64,000 bases of DNA, taken from NCBI GenBank assembly GCA_963826475.1, contig CAWGXC010000003.1, forward strand, positions 1,488,001 through 1,552,000. Reading direction: 5' to 3'. This document shows, in pieces, positions 52,847-61,380 of the stretch; within the stretch, counting starts at the first letter, position 1; every line of letters starts with the position of its first letter. The DNA is from RHKX01 sp963826475 (GTDB taxonomy: Bacteria > Actinomycetota > Thermoleophilia > Solirubrobacterales > 70-9). Both the position numbers and the translations under genes were made by a program. The notes below the pieces were generated by a model. It made no database searches. It saw only the letters and a list, made by a program, of their open reading frames with translations, and was not told where the DNA came from.

Positions 52847-54181
52847 GTGGCGGGCGAACGCAATGAAGCACTACGGGGGCTGCCCTCGGTGGAATCGCTT
52901 GCCTCGTCGCTGCCGGGACCACGCCGAGCCGCCGTTGCGGCGGCACGAGCCACGATCGAGGAGCACCGTGCGCTGATCCTGGCCGGCGAACGCCCTCCCG
53001 GCGAGGCGGACCTGCTCGCGAGGGCCGAGCGGCGCGCGCACGATCTCCGCGCGGGAAGCCTGCGGCCGGTGATCAACGCCACCGGGGTGATCCTCCACAC
53101 CAATCTCGGCCGGGCGCCGCTTGCTCCAGCAGCCGCACAGGCGGCGGCGGAAATCGCCGTCGGCTACTCGACCCTCGAGTTCGACCTTGCGGAGGGCGCG
53201 CGCGGCTCGCGCCACACACACGTCGAGGAGCCGCTGCTGGCCCTCTCGGGTGCGGAGGCGGCGATCGCGGTCAACAACAACGCGGCGGCCGTCCTGCTCG
53301 CGTTGGCGGCGACCTCGGCCGGGCGCGAGGTGATCGTCGGCCGCGATCAGCTGATCGAGATCGGTGGGTCGTTCAGGATTCCCGAGATCCTCTCCCAGTC
53401 GGGAGCGGTGCTCGTCGAGGTGGGGACGACCAATCGGACCCGCGCCGCTGATTACGCGGAAGCGATCGGGCCGCACACCGGCGCCCTGCTGCGCGTTCAT
53501 CAATCGAACTTCCGGACGACCGGCTTCACGGAGTCCGTCCCGCTCGCGGACCTCTGCGAGCTCGGGCGGGAACGAGGGGTGCCCGTGATCGACGATCTCG
53601 GCTCGGGGGCGCTCCATCCGATCGGCGACGAGCCGCTGCTGCGCTCGTCGATCGCCACCGGTGCCGAGCTCGTCTGCTGCTCCGGCGACAAGCTGCTCGG
53701 CGGGCCGCAGGCGGGGATCATCGCCGGATCGGAAGCCTCCGTGAATCTCTGCAGGTCTCATCCCCTCGCCCGCGCGCTTCGCCTCGACAAGCTCCAGATC
53801 GCCGCCCTCGCGGCCACGCTGCGGCTGCACCGTGATGAAGGGCCCGGCGCGATCCCCGCGCTGTCGATGATGACCTCGACGAGCGCCGAGCTCACGGCGC
53901 GGGCGAATCTCATCGCGGAGTTCGCCGGCGCCGGGGCGATCGTCGTTTCATCGTCCTCGCGCCCCGGTGGAGGCACGCTGCCGACGACGCGCCTCGAGGG
54001 GCCGGCATGCAGCGTCTCGCCCGGCGCGGGAGGTGCGGATGCGCTGATCGCGGCTCTGCGCGCGGCGGAGCCCCCGGTCATCGCCAGGATCGAGGACGAC
54101 CGCGTGCTGCTCGACCCCCGGACGATGAGCGATGACGACGCCCGCGTCGCCGGCCACGCCGTCCGCAAAGCGCTTGGCTGA
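52847..54181 (+). CDS. selA: L-seryl-tRNA(Sec) selenium transferase
   Basis: A 444-residue PLP enzyme converting Ser-tRNA(Sec) to Sec-tRNA(Sec). Family marks are RPVINATGVILHTNLGRAPL, GYSTLEFDLAEGARGSRHTH, AIAVNNNAAAVLLAL and the PLP Lys in CCSGDKLLGGPQAG. The C-terminal domain (TTRLEGPACSVSPGAGGADA) is complete. GTG 52847 fits the -10 box six bases upstream. The 3' end overlaps selB by 50 bases if the selB ATG at 54132 is used. Confidence 0.95.
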   Translation: MAGERNEALRGLPSVESLASSLPGPRRAAVAAARATIEEHRALILAGERPPGEADLLARAERRAHDLRAGSLRPVINATGVILHTNLGRAPLAPAAAQAAAEIAVGYSTLEFDLAEGARGSRHTHVEEPLLALSGAEAAIAVNNNAAAVLLALAATSAGREVIVGRDQLIEIGGSFRIPEILSQSGAVLVEVGTTNRTRAADYAEAIGPHTGALLRVHQSNFRTTGFTESVPLADLCELGRERGVPVIDDLGSGALHPIGDEPLLRSSIATGAELVCCSGDKLLGGPQAGIIAGSEASVNLCRSHPLARALRLDKLQIAALAATLRLHRDEGPGAIPALSMMTSTSAELTARANLIAEFAGAGAIVVSSSSRPGGGTLPTTRLEGPACSVSPGAGGADALIAALRAAEPPVIARIEDDRVLLDPRTMSDDDARVAGHAVRKALG

Positions 54182-55892
54182 GGACGCAGCGCCGCGCGAG
54201 CTGACGCTCGGCACCGCCGGCCACATCGATCACGGCAAGACGGCCCTCGTCGCCGCCCTGACCGGCACCGACACGGACCGCCTCGCCGAGGAGCGCCGCC
54301 GAGGGATCTCGATCGAGCTCGGCTTCGCCCGTCTCGAGCTTCCCGGCGGCAGCATGGGAGTGGTCGACGTGCCCGGACACCGCCGCCTGGTCAAGGCGAT
54401 GGTTTCGGGAGCGAGCGGCGTCGACATGTTCCTGCTCGTGATCGCCGCCGACGACGGCGTGATGCCCCAGACCCGCGAGCACTGGACGGCTCTGCGGGCG
54501 CTCGGCATCACGAGCGGTGTGATCGCCCTGAACAAGTGCGACGTAGCCGAGCCCGAGTCGCTGGAGATAGCCCGAGAGGAGGCCGGTGCGCTCGCGCCGG
54601 GCATCCCCATCGTCGAGGTCAGCGCGCGCACCGGCGCCGGGCTCGATGAGCTGCGGAGCGCTTTGGGACGGGCGGCGGGGGACGCGGCTGCCCGACGACC
54701 CGAGGGCGGCTGGTCGGCAAACGAGCCGATCCTGCACCTCGATCGCGTCTTCACGCTGAAGGGCATCGGGACCGTCGTCACCGGGACGCTCCACGGGGGC
54801 GCGATCCCGGTCGGCGCGAGGTTGCGCGCCCTTCCGTCGGAGCGGATCCTCCGCGTCCGCGGCATTCAGGTCCACGATGAACCGGTCGAGGAGGCGGTGG
54901 CGGGCCAGCGGTGTGCCCTCAACCTGGTCGGGGTCGGACCGAAGGAGATCGAGCGCGGAGATGTGCTCACAGCGGAGCGGTCGGACATGGCACCGAGCTA
55001 CCGGCTCGATGTTCAGCTCGGCTTCGATCCCGATCCGGGTACCGGCATGCGGCGCGTCCAGGTCCACCACGGAACGCGGGCGGCGTCCGGCCGTCTCGTT
55101 CCCCTCGAAAGGGGTCGTCTGGCGCAGCTGCGGCTCGAGTCGCCGCTCATCGCGATGGCGGGGGACCGATTCGTGATCCGCCGGATCGCCCCTCCGGACA
55201 CGCTCGGCGGTGGCGTCGTCATCGATCCGCGGCCCGCCCGCCACGGACCGAGCGCGGCGGCTCAGCTTCAGGAGGCACTGGAGGGCGAGCCGGAGGCGAT
55301 CCTGCTGGCCGCGATCGGCGCGGTCCGCGGAGGTCTCGACGCCGACCCCGGCCGCTGGGAAGCCGTTTCCCTGCTCGGATTCGCTCTGCATCGCTTCCCG
55401 CCCGACAGGTGGAGAGCTGCGGTCGCGAGCCTGCTCGACTCGGGAGCAGCCGAGCTCCATCGTGGCCGGCTCCAGCTCCCCGATACGCCGGGGCCGCCGG
55501 CTCCGGCCGCGCCCGAGCCCCTCGGCGCAATCGCCGTCGGCGTCCTCGCCGGGCTCGAGGACGCGGGGCTGCAACCGCCGGGGCCGGCCGAGCTCGCCGC
55601 ATCCCTGGGAGTCGCCCGTCACGCCATCGAGAGCTCGCTCAAGGAGCTCGCCGGGGCCGGCCGGATCGTCCGGCTCCGCGGGGACGTCAGCTATCCGCAG
55701 GAACGCCTGGCGCGGATCGGCGAGCTGGTCGCGGAGCTCGCCCGCGAGAGCGGGTCGATCGGTCTCGCTGAGCTCCGCGATGCGCTTCGGATCAGTCGCA
55801 AGTACTCACAGGCGATCCTCGAGCACCTCGACTCGACCGGGGTGACGGTGCGTCACGGCGACCGCCACGTGCTGCGACGCCCGCTCGGTTAG
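54132..55892 (+). CDS. selB: selenocysteine-specific elongation factor
   Basis: A 586-residue GTPase delivering Sec-tRNA(Sec) to UGA codons by binding the SECIS hairpin. GTPase motifs are GTAGHIDHGKTALVAAL (G1), GISIELGFARLEL, DVPGHRRLVKAM (G3) and LNKCDVAEP (G4). EF-Tu-like domains 2 and 3 follow. The C-terminal winged helices appear as ASLGVARHAIESSLKELAGA and IGLAELRDALRISRKYSQAI, the last binding RNA. ATG 54132 lies within selA; TTG 54174 is an alternative start that would reduce the overlap. Confidence 0.95.
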   Translation: MTTPASPATPSAKRLAEDAAPRELTLGTAGHIDHGKTALVAALTGTDTDRLAEERRRGISIELGFARLELPGGSMGVVDVPGHRRLVKAMVSGASGVDMFLLVIAADDGVMPQTREHWTALRALGITSGVIALNKCDVAEPESLEIAREEAGALAPGIPIVEVSARTGAGLDELRSALGRAAGDAAARRPEGGWSANEPILHLDRVFTLKGIGTVVTGTLHGGAIPVGARLRALPSERILRVRGIQVHDEPVEEAVAGQRCALNLVGVGPKEIERGDVLTAERSDMAPSYRLDVQLGFDPDPGTGMRRVQVHHGTRAASGRLVPLERGRLAQLRLESPLIAMAGDRFVIRRIAPPDTLGGGVVIDPRPARHGPSAAAQLQEALEGEPEAILLAAIGAVRGGLDADPGRWEAVSLLGFALHRFPPDRWRAAVASLLDSGAAELHRGRLQLPDTPGPPAPAAPEPLGAIAVGVLAGLEDAGLQPPGPAELAASLGVARHAIESSLKELAGAGRIVRLRGDVSYPQERLARIGELVAELARESGSIGLAELRDALRISRKYSQAILEHLDSTGVTVRHGDRHVLRRPLG

Positions 55893-55916
55893 CTGCACCC
55901 GTCTGAAAGCGCATCA

Positions 55917-55941
55917 ATTTCCGTCCATGACACGGAAATTC
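55917..55941. terminator. 9-bp inverted repeat between selB and rsgA
   Basis: AATTTCCGT (55917-55925) and ACGGAAATT (55933-55941) are perfect inverse complements with a seven-base loop. It lies between the convergent ends of selB and rsgA and is AT-rich against its surroundings. It could terminate both transcripts. Confidence 0.55.
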
Positions 55942-56007
55942 GCCCGTTCCGCCTGCACCCGCGACCATGGACGAGGCCGACCTCAACCGTCGGCCCGGTG
56001 CCGCAAC

Positions 56008-56982
56008 CTAACCCGGCTCCCGCCAACGACCCGCCGGCCGCTCCTCTCGAGGACCACTCTTCTGCGCCGCCTTGCGGGTGGCGGCTCCGGTTCCCTCGCG
56101 CCCGAGCTTGCGCATCGATTCCAGCCGCTCGGGGCTGACGATTCCGCGCACGGCGCATCCCGGCTCGTTCTCGTGGCGGCAGTCGGAGAAGCGGCATGAG
56201 CGCGCCAGCTCCTCGATATCGGCGAAGGCCTCGGCGACGCCCTCGGCGTTCGCCAGCGGCGGGCGGCGCATCCCCGGGGTGTCGACGACCAGCGCGCCGT
56301 TGGGCAGCGAGAAGAGCTCGCGATGGACGGTGGCGTGGCGTCCGGCGCCGTCGCGATCGCGGACCGGCAGCGTGCGCTGGCGATCCTCGCCGAGCAACTC
56401 GTTGAGCAGCGTCGACTTGCCGACTCCGGACATCCCCATCAGGATCGCTGTCCGACGCGGCTGCAGGCGCTCGCGGATCGCATCGACCCCCCAGCCGTCC
56501 CGGACGCTTGCCACGATCGTTTCCACGCCGAGCCGTTCGCGGACCCGCTCGGCCTCCGTCCCGTGATCGGGGTTGAGGTCCCCTTTGGTGAGGATCACGA
56601 GCGGCTCGATGGCACCGACCGCTACGAGCGCGAGGAAGCGCTCGAGCCGAGGCAGGTTGACCTCCTCGTGGCAGGACGCGACGATCACGCCGAGGTCCAC
56701 GTTCGCCGCCAGCACGGCGTCCTCGCGGGCGAGGACGGTCCGCCGCGGCAGGACCTCGGCGACGCGCCGGCCGTCGTATGCGCCCCAGTCGCCGACCGCC
56801 GGCTGCACGCCGAGCGTCCCGGCGACGGGGACGAGGAGGTCGAGCCCGGTGCCGACCACGTGGACGCGACCCCGGTGCACCGCCGTGACCCGCGCGGCCA
56901 CGAGCTCGCCCGACCCGGGTAGGGCCTCGAGGGTGTCCGCCCAGGCCGGGTCCCAGCCGAGGTCGGTAAGCACTTCGCTCAT
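56008..56982 (-). CDS. rsgA: ribosome small-subunit GTPase RsgA
   Basis: A 324-residue circularly permuted GTPase that assists 30S maturation. An N-terminal OB-fold (ARVTAVHRGRVHVVGTGLDL) is followed by G4 (ILTKGD), then G1 (GMSGVGKSTLLNELLG) and G3 (VDTPGMRRP). The zinc-binding tail is CRFSDCRHENEPGCAV. The C-terminus is basic. The gene is convergent with selB and divergent from tRNA-Sec, so it interrupts the sel cluster. TAGGCT lies eight bases before ATG 56982. Confidence 0.95.
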   Translation of the reverse strand: MSEVLTDLGWDPAWADTLEALPGSGELVAARVTAVHRGRVHVVGTGLDLLVPVAGTLGVQPAVGDWGAYDGRRVAEVLPRRTVLAREDAVLAANVDLGVIVASCHEEVNLPRLERFLALVAVGAIEPLVILTKGDLNPDHGTEAERVRERLGVETIVASVRDGWGVDAIRERLQPRRTAILMGMSGVGKSTLLNELLGEDRQRTLPVRDRDGAGRHATVHRELFSLPNGALVVDTPGMRRPPLANAEGVAEAFADIEELARSCRFSDCRHENEPGCAVRGIVSPERLESMRKLGREGTGAATRKAAQKSGPREERPAGRWREPG

Positions 56983-56989
56983 CGGCGAT

Positions 56990-56996
56990 TAGCCTA
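56990..56996. promoter_or_regulatory. overlapping divergent -10 boxes of selC and rsgA
   Basis: TAGCCT on the plus strand (56990-56995) is six bases before the first base of tRNA-Sec. TAGGCT on the minus strand (56991-56996) is eight bases before the rsgA ATG. The two boxes share five base pairs. Confidence 0.55.
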
Positions 56997-57001
56997 GACG
57001 C

Positions 57002-57094
57002 GGGGCGGCAGGGGTCTGGTGGCCCATCCGGCCTTCAAAGCCGGCAGGGCGATGAAGCCCATCGCTTGGAAGGTTCGATTCCTTCGCCGCCTCG
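57002..57094 (+). tRNA. selC: tRNA-Sec (UCA)
   Basis: A 93-base tRNA with selenocysteine-specific geometry. The acceptor stem has eight pairs: GGGGCGGC (57002-57009) with GCCGCCTC (57086-57093), one G-U. The anticodon stem CCGGC/GCCGG closes the loop CTTCAAA, giving anticodon TCA at 57035-57037. A long variable arm is GCGATG (57049-57054) with CATCGC (57060-57065). The T arm is GAAGG (57069-57073), loop TTCGATT, CCTTC (57081-57085). The discriminator is G57094 and CCA is not encoded. The D arm GGGTC-TGGT-GGCCC is consistent with the type. It decodes the UGA in fdhA. Confidence 0.95.
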
Positions 57095-57103
57095 TCCATC
57101 TGG

Positions 57104-58597
57104 TCAGCCCGCCGGCTCCTCGCGGAGCACGTCCGCAGCGGGTTTGTCGTCACGCAATCCCTTGTACGAGGGGTGGCGCATCGTGCCGGCGTGGGTCCAC
57201 TCGGCGAACTCGACCTCGGCGACGAGCACCGGGTCGACGAAGATCGTGTCGCGCTGCGGCTGGCGGCCCTCGAACGGGCTCGTCTCCTGCCGCAACGCCA
57301 TCAGACGCGCGCTCAGCATCCGCAGCTCCCCGGCGCTGAAGCCGGTGCCGACCTTGCCCGCGAAGCGGAGGCGGCGATCCTCCCCCTCCCCCTCGTTGAC
57401 TCCAACGACCAGGGCGCCGACATCGCCCTCGCGCATTCCCTTGCCGGGAATCCAGCCGCCGATCACGACCTCCTGTCCGCGGACGTTCTTGATCTTCAGC
57501 CAGTCGCGGCTGCGGCGACCGGCCCGGTAGGGCGAGCTGAGCTTCTTGGCCACGATCCCCTCGAGGCCCTGCTGCTTGCTGAGGGCCAGCATCGCCTCGC
57601 CGTCCCCTCGGTGGAAGGAGGGGGTCTGCCAGCTTTCGCCGTCAAGTCCGAGCCCCTCGAGTCGCTCCCGGCGCTCCTCATAGGGGAGCGCGAGCAGAGA
57701 CTCGCCGTCGAAATGGAGCAGGTCGAAGATCACGAAGGTGACCGGAACCTCGGAGCGCCTCTTTCTCACCTCCCCCGCTGAGGCGACGTGGATCCGCGTC
57801 TGCAGCCGCTGAAAGTTGGGGCGACCCGACTCGTCGAAGGCGACGACCTCGCCGTCGAGGACGGCCTCACGGCCCTCCAGCACCAGCGCGATCGCGGCGA
57901 GCTCGGGGTATTGGGGCGTGATGTCGCGCAGGGTCCGCGAGTGGAGGCGCACCCGGCCGGTCTGGCAGATGGCAATGGCCCGCACCCCGTCCCACTTGAT
58001 CTCGAAGCCCCAGCCCCCGTCGTCGCGTGGGAGCTTGGCGAGCGTTGCCTTCATCGGCTCCACCCGCTCGGGCAGCGGCTCGCGACCTTCCGGCAGCGGG
58101 TCCATCCGGTGAATCATCCAGTTCTTCTCGTCCTCGGTCCCCGCCCCGCCGGTCCGGAACAGTGAGTAGCGCCCCGTGACCCGCTCCCCCTGGAGGCGGA
58201 TCACGACCTTCGCCGGCTCCCACTTCTCGACCTCGTAGGTCCCGGCGTCCCAGCGGGTCACCCTGCCGCCCCCGTACTCGCCCGCTGGGATCTCACCCTC
58301 GAAGGCGAAATATTCCAGAGGGTGGTCCTCGGTATGGACGGCGAGGTGGTCGTCGGTGGGATCGAGCGGCACGCCTCGCGGCAGAGCCCAGGAGACGAGC
58401 ACTCCATCGCGCTCGAGCCGGAAGTCCCAGTGCAAGCGCGTCGCGTGATGCTCCTGGATCAGGAAGCGATTGCCGCAGCCTTCGCCGCCGGCGTCTGCGG
58501 CGTCCGGCACCGGCTCCGGCGTTCTCTCCGGCGACCGCTTCGCCCGATAATCGCCGAGGCGGTCCGCGGCCTTGCCATTCTTCCCTTTCCTCGCCAT
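57104..58597 (-). CDS. ligD: LigD-type ATP-dependent DNA ligase with 3'-phosphoesterase domain
   Basis: About 497 residues with two domains. The N-terminal part is the phosphoesterase (FLIQEHHATRLHWDFRLERD, PLEYFAFEGEIPAGEYGGG). The C-terminal part is an ATP-dependent ligase with the nucleotidyl Lys in GFEIKWDGVRAIA, then AVLDGEVVAFDE and EGIVAKKLSSPYRAGRRSRD, and the OB domain RLRFAGKVGTGFSAGEL. There is no polymerase/primase domain, and no ku gene is visible nearby. It would seal double-strand breaks in non-homologous end joining. ATG 58597 or GTG 58609 may start it. It is convergent with tRNA-Sec, nine bases apart. Confidence 0.9.
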   Translation of the reverse strand: MARKGKNGKAADRLGDYRAKRSPERTPEPVPDAADAGGEGCGNRFLIQEHHATRLHWDFRLERDGVLVSWALPRGVPLDPTDDHLAVHTEDHPLEYFAFEGEIPAGEYGGGRVTRWDAGTYEVEKWEPAKVVIRLQGERVTGRYSLFRTGGAGTEDEKNWMIHRMDPLPEGREPLPERVEPMKATLAKLPRDDGGWGFEIKWDGVRAIAICQTGRVRLHSRTLRDITPQYPELAAIALVLEGREAVLDGEVVAFDESGRPNFQRLQTRIHVASAGEVRKRRSEVPVTFVIFDLLHFDGESLLALPYEERRERLEGLGLDGESWQTPSFHRGDGEAMLALSKQQGLEGIVAKKLSSPYRAGRRSRDWLKIKNVRGQEVVIGGWIPGKGMREGDVGALVVGVNEGEGEDRRLRFAGKVGTGFSAGELRMLSARLMALRQETSPFEGRQPQRDTIFVDPVLVAEVEFAEWTHAGTMRHPSYKGLRDDKPAADVLREEPAG

Positions 58598-58617
58598 CGC
58601 TCCCTTCACTGCCTCAC

Positions 58618-59391
58618 TTGCCGATCAAGCTGCTCAACTGGAACGTAGCCGGACGCACCCAGCTGCTGCCTCGGCAGATCGAGGCCGTCGAGCGGCGCGG
58701 GGCCGACATCGTCGCCCTGCAGGAGATTCGCAAGAGCACCGTCGGCCCGTGGAAGCGGGCGCTTGCCGAGGCCGGGCTCATCCATGCGCTCGACTCCAGC
58801 GAGTTCTCCAACTCCCGCCGGCTCTTCAACCTGACGGCCGCCCGCTGGGAGCTGTGGGAGCTACACCCGCTCGGCGCACCTCAGCCCGAGCGCGTCCTCT
58901 CGACGGGAGTGGACCTTTCCGGCGCGCCGATCGAGCTCCACAACGCACACGTCCCCCCGGCCCCCTCCAACGGGCTGATCAAGGCGGAGACATGCGAGGC
59001 GCTGTTCGCGCACCTGGCCCGGCCGAGCGATCGCCATCGGATCCTCTGCGGGGATCTCAACACCCCGCGCTACGAGAGCCCCGAGGGTGAGGTCGAGACG
59101 TTCGCATCCAACCACCCGGGCATGGAGGAGCGCTGGGACGCCGCCGAGCGCTCGCTGTTGACCGGTCTTGCCCCTTGGGGCATGACCGACGCCTTCCGCG
59201 CCCTAAACGGCTACGACCGCCGAGATGTCAGCTGGGTATTCCACACCCGGGCGCGGCGCAAGGCCGCGCACCGGCTCGACCACGTCATCGCCTCCTCCGC
59301 TCTGAATCCGATCAGCTGCGACTACCTGCACGAATGGCGCGAGGCGGGGCTCAGCGACCATTCGGCGATGGAGACGATCTTCGACGTTTGA
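58618..59391 (+). CDS. endonuclease/exonuclease/phosphatase family protein
   Basis: A 257-residue EEP-fold protein. The metal and catalytic motifs are LLNWNVAGRTQ (Asn), VALQEIRK (Glu), LCGDLNTPRYES (Asp/Asn) and the final RLDHVIAS...GLSDHSAMETIF with the Asp-His pair. ExoIII-like DNA repair activity is possible, although phosphatase activity cannot be excluded. It starts at TTG 58618, divergent from ligD, with few bases between, so the two may be co-regulated repair genes. Confidence 0.85.
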   Translation: MPIKLLNWNVAGRTQLLPRQIEAVERRGADIVALQEIRKSTVGPWKRALAEAGLIHALDSSEFSNSRRLFNLTAARWELWELHPLGAPQPERVLSTGVDLSGAPIELHNAHVPPAPSNGLIKAETCEALFAHLARPSDRHRILCGDLNTPRYESPEGEVETFASNHPGMEERWDAAERSLLTGLAPWGMTDAFRALNGYDRRDVSWVFHTRARRKAAHRLDHVIASSALNPISCDYLHEWREAGLSDHSAMETIFDV

Positions 59392-59457
59392 GCGCTCAGC
59401 GCGGGGGCATCTGCTCTCATGCGCGACGTCCGGGGGGGGCGTGTCCGCGCCTACACC

Positions 59458-60360
59458 ATGTCTGAACCACCCCCCACCCTCCTGCTCACCGGCGCCACCG
59501 GCTTCGTCGGCGGCGAATTGTTGCGAGCCCTGCGTGACCAGGTGCAGATGCGGCTCCTGGTCCGCGATCCGTCCGGGATGGACCTTCCGAACGTCGTCCA
59601 GGCCGACCTCTCGGACCGGAACTCGCTCGAGGCCGCGCTTGAGGGCATGGAGGAGGCCTACTACCTCGTCCACTCGATGGAGCCCGGCGCGACCGGCGGC
59701 TTCGCCGAGGCCGACCGCGACGCGGCCACGAACTTTGCGGCGGTTGCGTCCTCGTGCGGTCTGCGCCGGACGATCTACATGGGAGGAGTAGTCGACGAGG
59801 AGGGTGAGAGCGAGCACCTCGATTCCCGCCGCGAGGTCGAGCAGATCCTCGCCGAGGCGGCACCCGAGCTGGTCGTGCTCAGAGCCTCGATGATCGTCGG
59901 GGCGGCGAGCGGCTCGTTTCGCAGCCTCGTCCAGCTCGTCGACAGGATGCCGGTGCTGCTGCTGCCGAACTGGCGCGACCGTCGCTCCCAGCCGGTCGCG
60001 ATCGAAGACGTCGTCTCGGCCCTGATCGCCGCGCGCGACGTCGAGCCAGGCGTCTACAACGTCGCCGGCCCTGACGAGATCAGCTTCGAGCGGATGACCG
60101 AGGTCGTTGCGGAGCTGCTCGGCCAACGGCATCGCTCGATCCCGATGCCGTTCAGCAACTCGAAGCTGGAGGGAGCGGCCGCAAGCGTCGTCGCCGACGC
60201 CGACTCCGAGCTTCTGCAACCGCTGATGGCAGGGCTGCATTCCAACCTCATCGTCACCGACAACTCCCTCGCGAAGGTCTTCGGGGTTGAACCCACTTCG
60301 TTCGAAGATGCAGCTCGGGCCGCCATCATGGCCATGGAGGAAGTCGAACCCGCGGATTGA
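59458..60360 (+). CDS. NAD(P)-binding SDR-like protein
   Basis: A 300-residue atypical short-chain dehydrogenase of the NmrA/YwnB-like group. The nucleotide motif is LLTGATGFVGGELLRALR, then LVRDPSGMDLPNVVQADLSD. The usual catalytic YxxxK is not seen in IYMGGVVDEEGESEHLDSRR, so it may be a sensor or an atypical oxidoreductase. The C-terminal part contains YNVAGPDEISFERMTEVVAE as in complex I-type 39 kDa-like SDRs. An in-frame ATG at 59419 also exists, but the homology starts at 59458. Confidence 0.8.
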   Translation: MSEPPPTLLLTGATGFVGGELLRALRDQVQMRLLVRDPSGMDLPNVVQADLSDRNSLEAALEGMEEAYYLVHSMEPGATGGFAEADRDAATNFAAVASSCGLRRTIYMGGVVDEEGESEHLDSRREVEQILAEAAPELVVLRASMIVGAASGSFRSLVQLVDRMPVLLLPNWRDRRSQPVAIEDVVSALIAARDVEPGVYNVAGPDEISFERMTEVVAELLGQRHRSIPMPFSNSKLEGAAASVVADADSELLQPLMAGLHSNLIVTDNSLAKVFGVEPTSFEDAARAAIMAMEEVEPAD

Positions 60361-60367
60361 CCGAGGC

Positions 60368-61321
60368 TCAGCCCCGCTCGAGCCAGCCGTCGATCAACCG
60401 CCGTGCGATCGCCGAGCGAGGCGGCAGCTGCAGATCGGCGACGAGCTCCTCGTGCTCCCATTCGGCGTTGCGCAACGCGGCCTCCGCCACGGCGTCGCGG
60501 TCGAACCAGCGGACGTCCTGAAGCTCCGGATCTGTACCGCCGGGCTCGCCGCTCGTCCAGGGCACCTCGAAGCCGAGCATCAGCGAAGCGGGAAACGGCC
60601 AGGGCTGCGAGCTGACGTAAGCGGGCTCGGCTATCTGCACTCCGGCCTCCTCGAAGACCTCCCTGGCCACCGCCTCCTCGAGGCTCTCCCCCGGGCCGAC
60701 GAACCCGGCGAGCGCCGAATAGCGACCGGCCGGCCAGGTCGCCTGACGGCCGAGCAGGACCCGATCCCCGCCGGTGACGAGCATGATCACCACCGGATCG
60801 GTGCGCGGGTGGTGTAGTACCCCGCAGCGAGGACACGTCCGGGTCAATCCGCCCTCGGTCGGCGAGGTCTCCGCTCCGCAGTTGGCGCAGAACCGATGGC
60901 TGCGATGCCAGTTGAGCAACGATGCCGCGTAGCCCGCGAGCCCGCCCTCCGCCTGGGAGAGGCTGCCGGCCGCCTCGCGAAGGCTGATCCAGCCGTGCGC
61001 GCGGGGCGCCGGCTCGCCCCGGCGGCCCCCCGCTCCGATCAGGGCCGGCCGGGCATCGGCGGCCGGCGGGGGCTGCTCGTCGACGGCCCAGAGCGGCCCT
61101 TCCTCGTCGAGGCCGAGCAGGACCGGGAAGCCGGCATCGGTCGCCACGCTGAGCGGCTGCAGACGCAGCGCGCCCTTCTGCGCACCGATGCCCCCATCGC
61201 GAGCGGCGATCATCCGCGCCTTCGGATGCGAACGCTGCTCCTCGACCCAGTCCGGATCGGTCCGCCTCCCGTCGGCGGCCCGGTCGAGGGCCGCGCCGGT
61301 GAAGCTGTTGGGGTCGCTCAC
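60368..61321 (-). CDS. nudC: NAD(+) diphosphatase NudC
   Basis: A 317-residue Nudix enzyme. Between the N-terminal domain and the Nudix fold is a zinc ribbon, HRFCANCGAETSPTEGGLTR followed by CPRCG. The Nudix box is GFVGPGESLEEAVAREVFEE followed by AGV, complete. The NADH-specific motif SQPWPFPASLM (SQPWPFPxS) is diagnostic for NudC, which cleaves NAD(H) and can remove NAD caps from RNA. GTG 61321 is supported by CAGAAT six bases upstream; a TTG at 61345 is an alternative. Confidence 0.95.
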   Translation of the reverse strand: MSDPNSFTGAALDRAADGRRTDPDWVEEQRSHPKARMIAARDGGIGAQKGALRLQPLSVATDAGFPVLLGLDEEGPLWAVDEQPPPAADARPALIGAGGRRGEPAPRAHGWISLREAAGSLSQAEGGLAGYAASLLNWHRSHRFCANCGAETSPTEGGLTRTCPRCGVLHHPRTDPVVIMLVTGGDRVLLGRQATWPAGRYSALAGFVGPGESLEEAVAREVFEEAGVQIAEPAYVSSQPWPFPASLMLGFEVPWTSGEPGGTDPELQDVRWFDRDAVAEAALRNAEWEHEELVADLQLPPRSAIARRLIDGWLERG

Positions 61322-61380
61322 GCGCGGATTCTGACCGTTCCCCAACCGCGGCGCGGCTCGGGGCGGAGCCCCCGGGGGTC

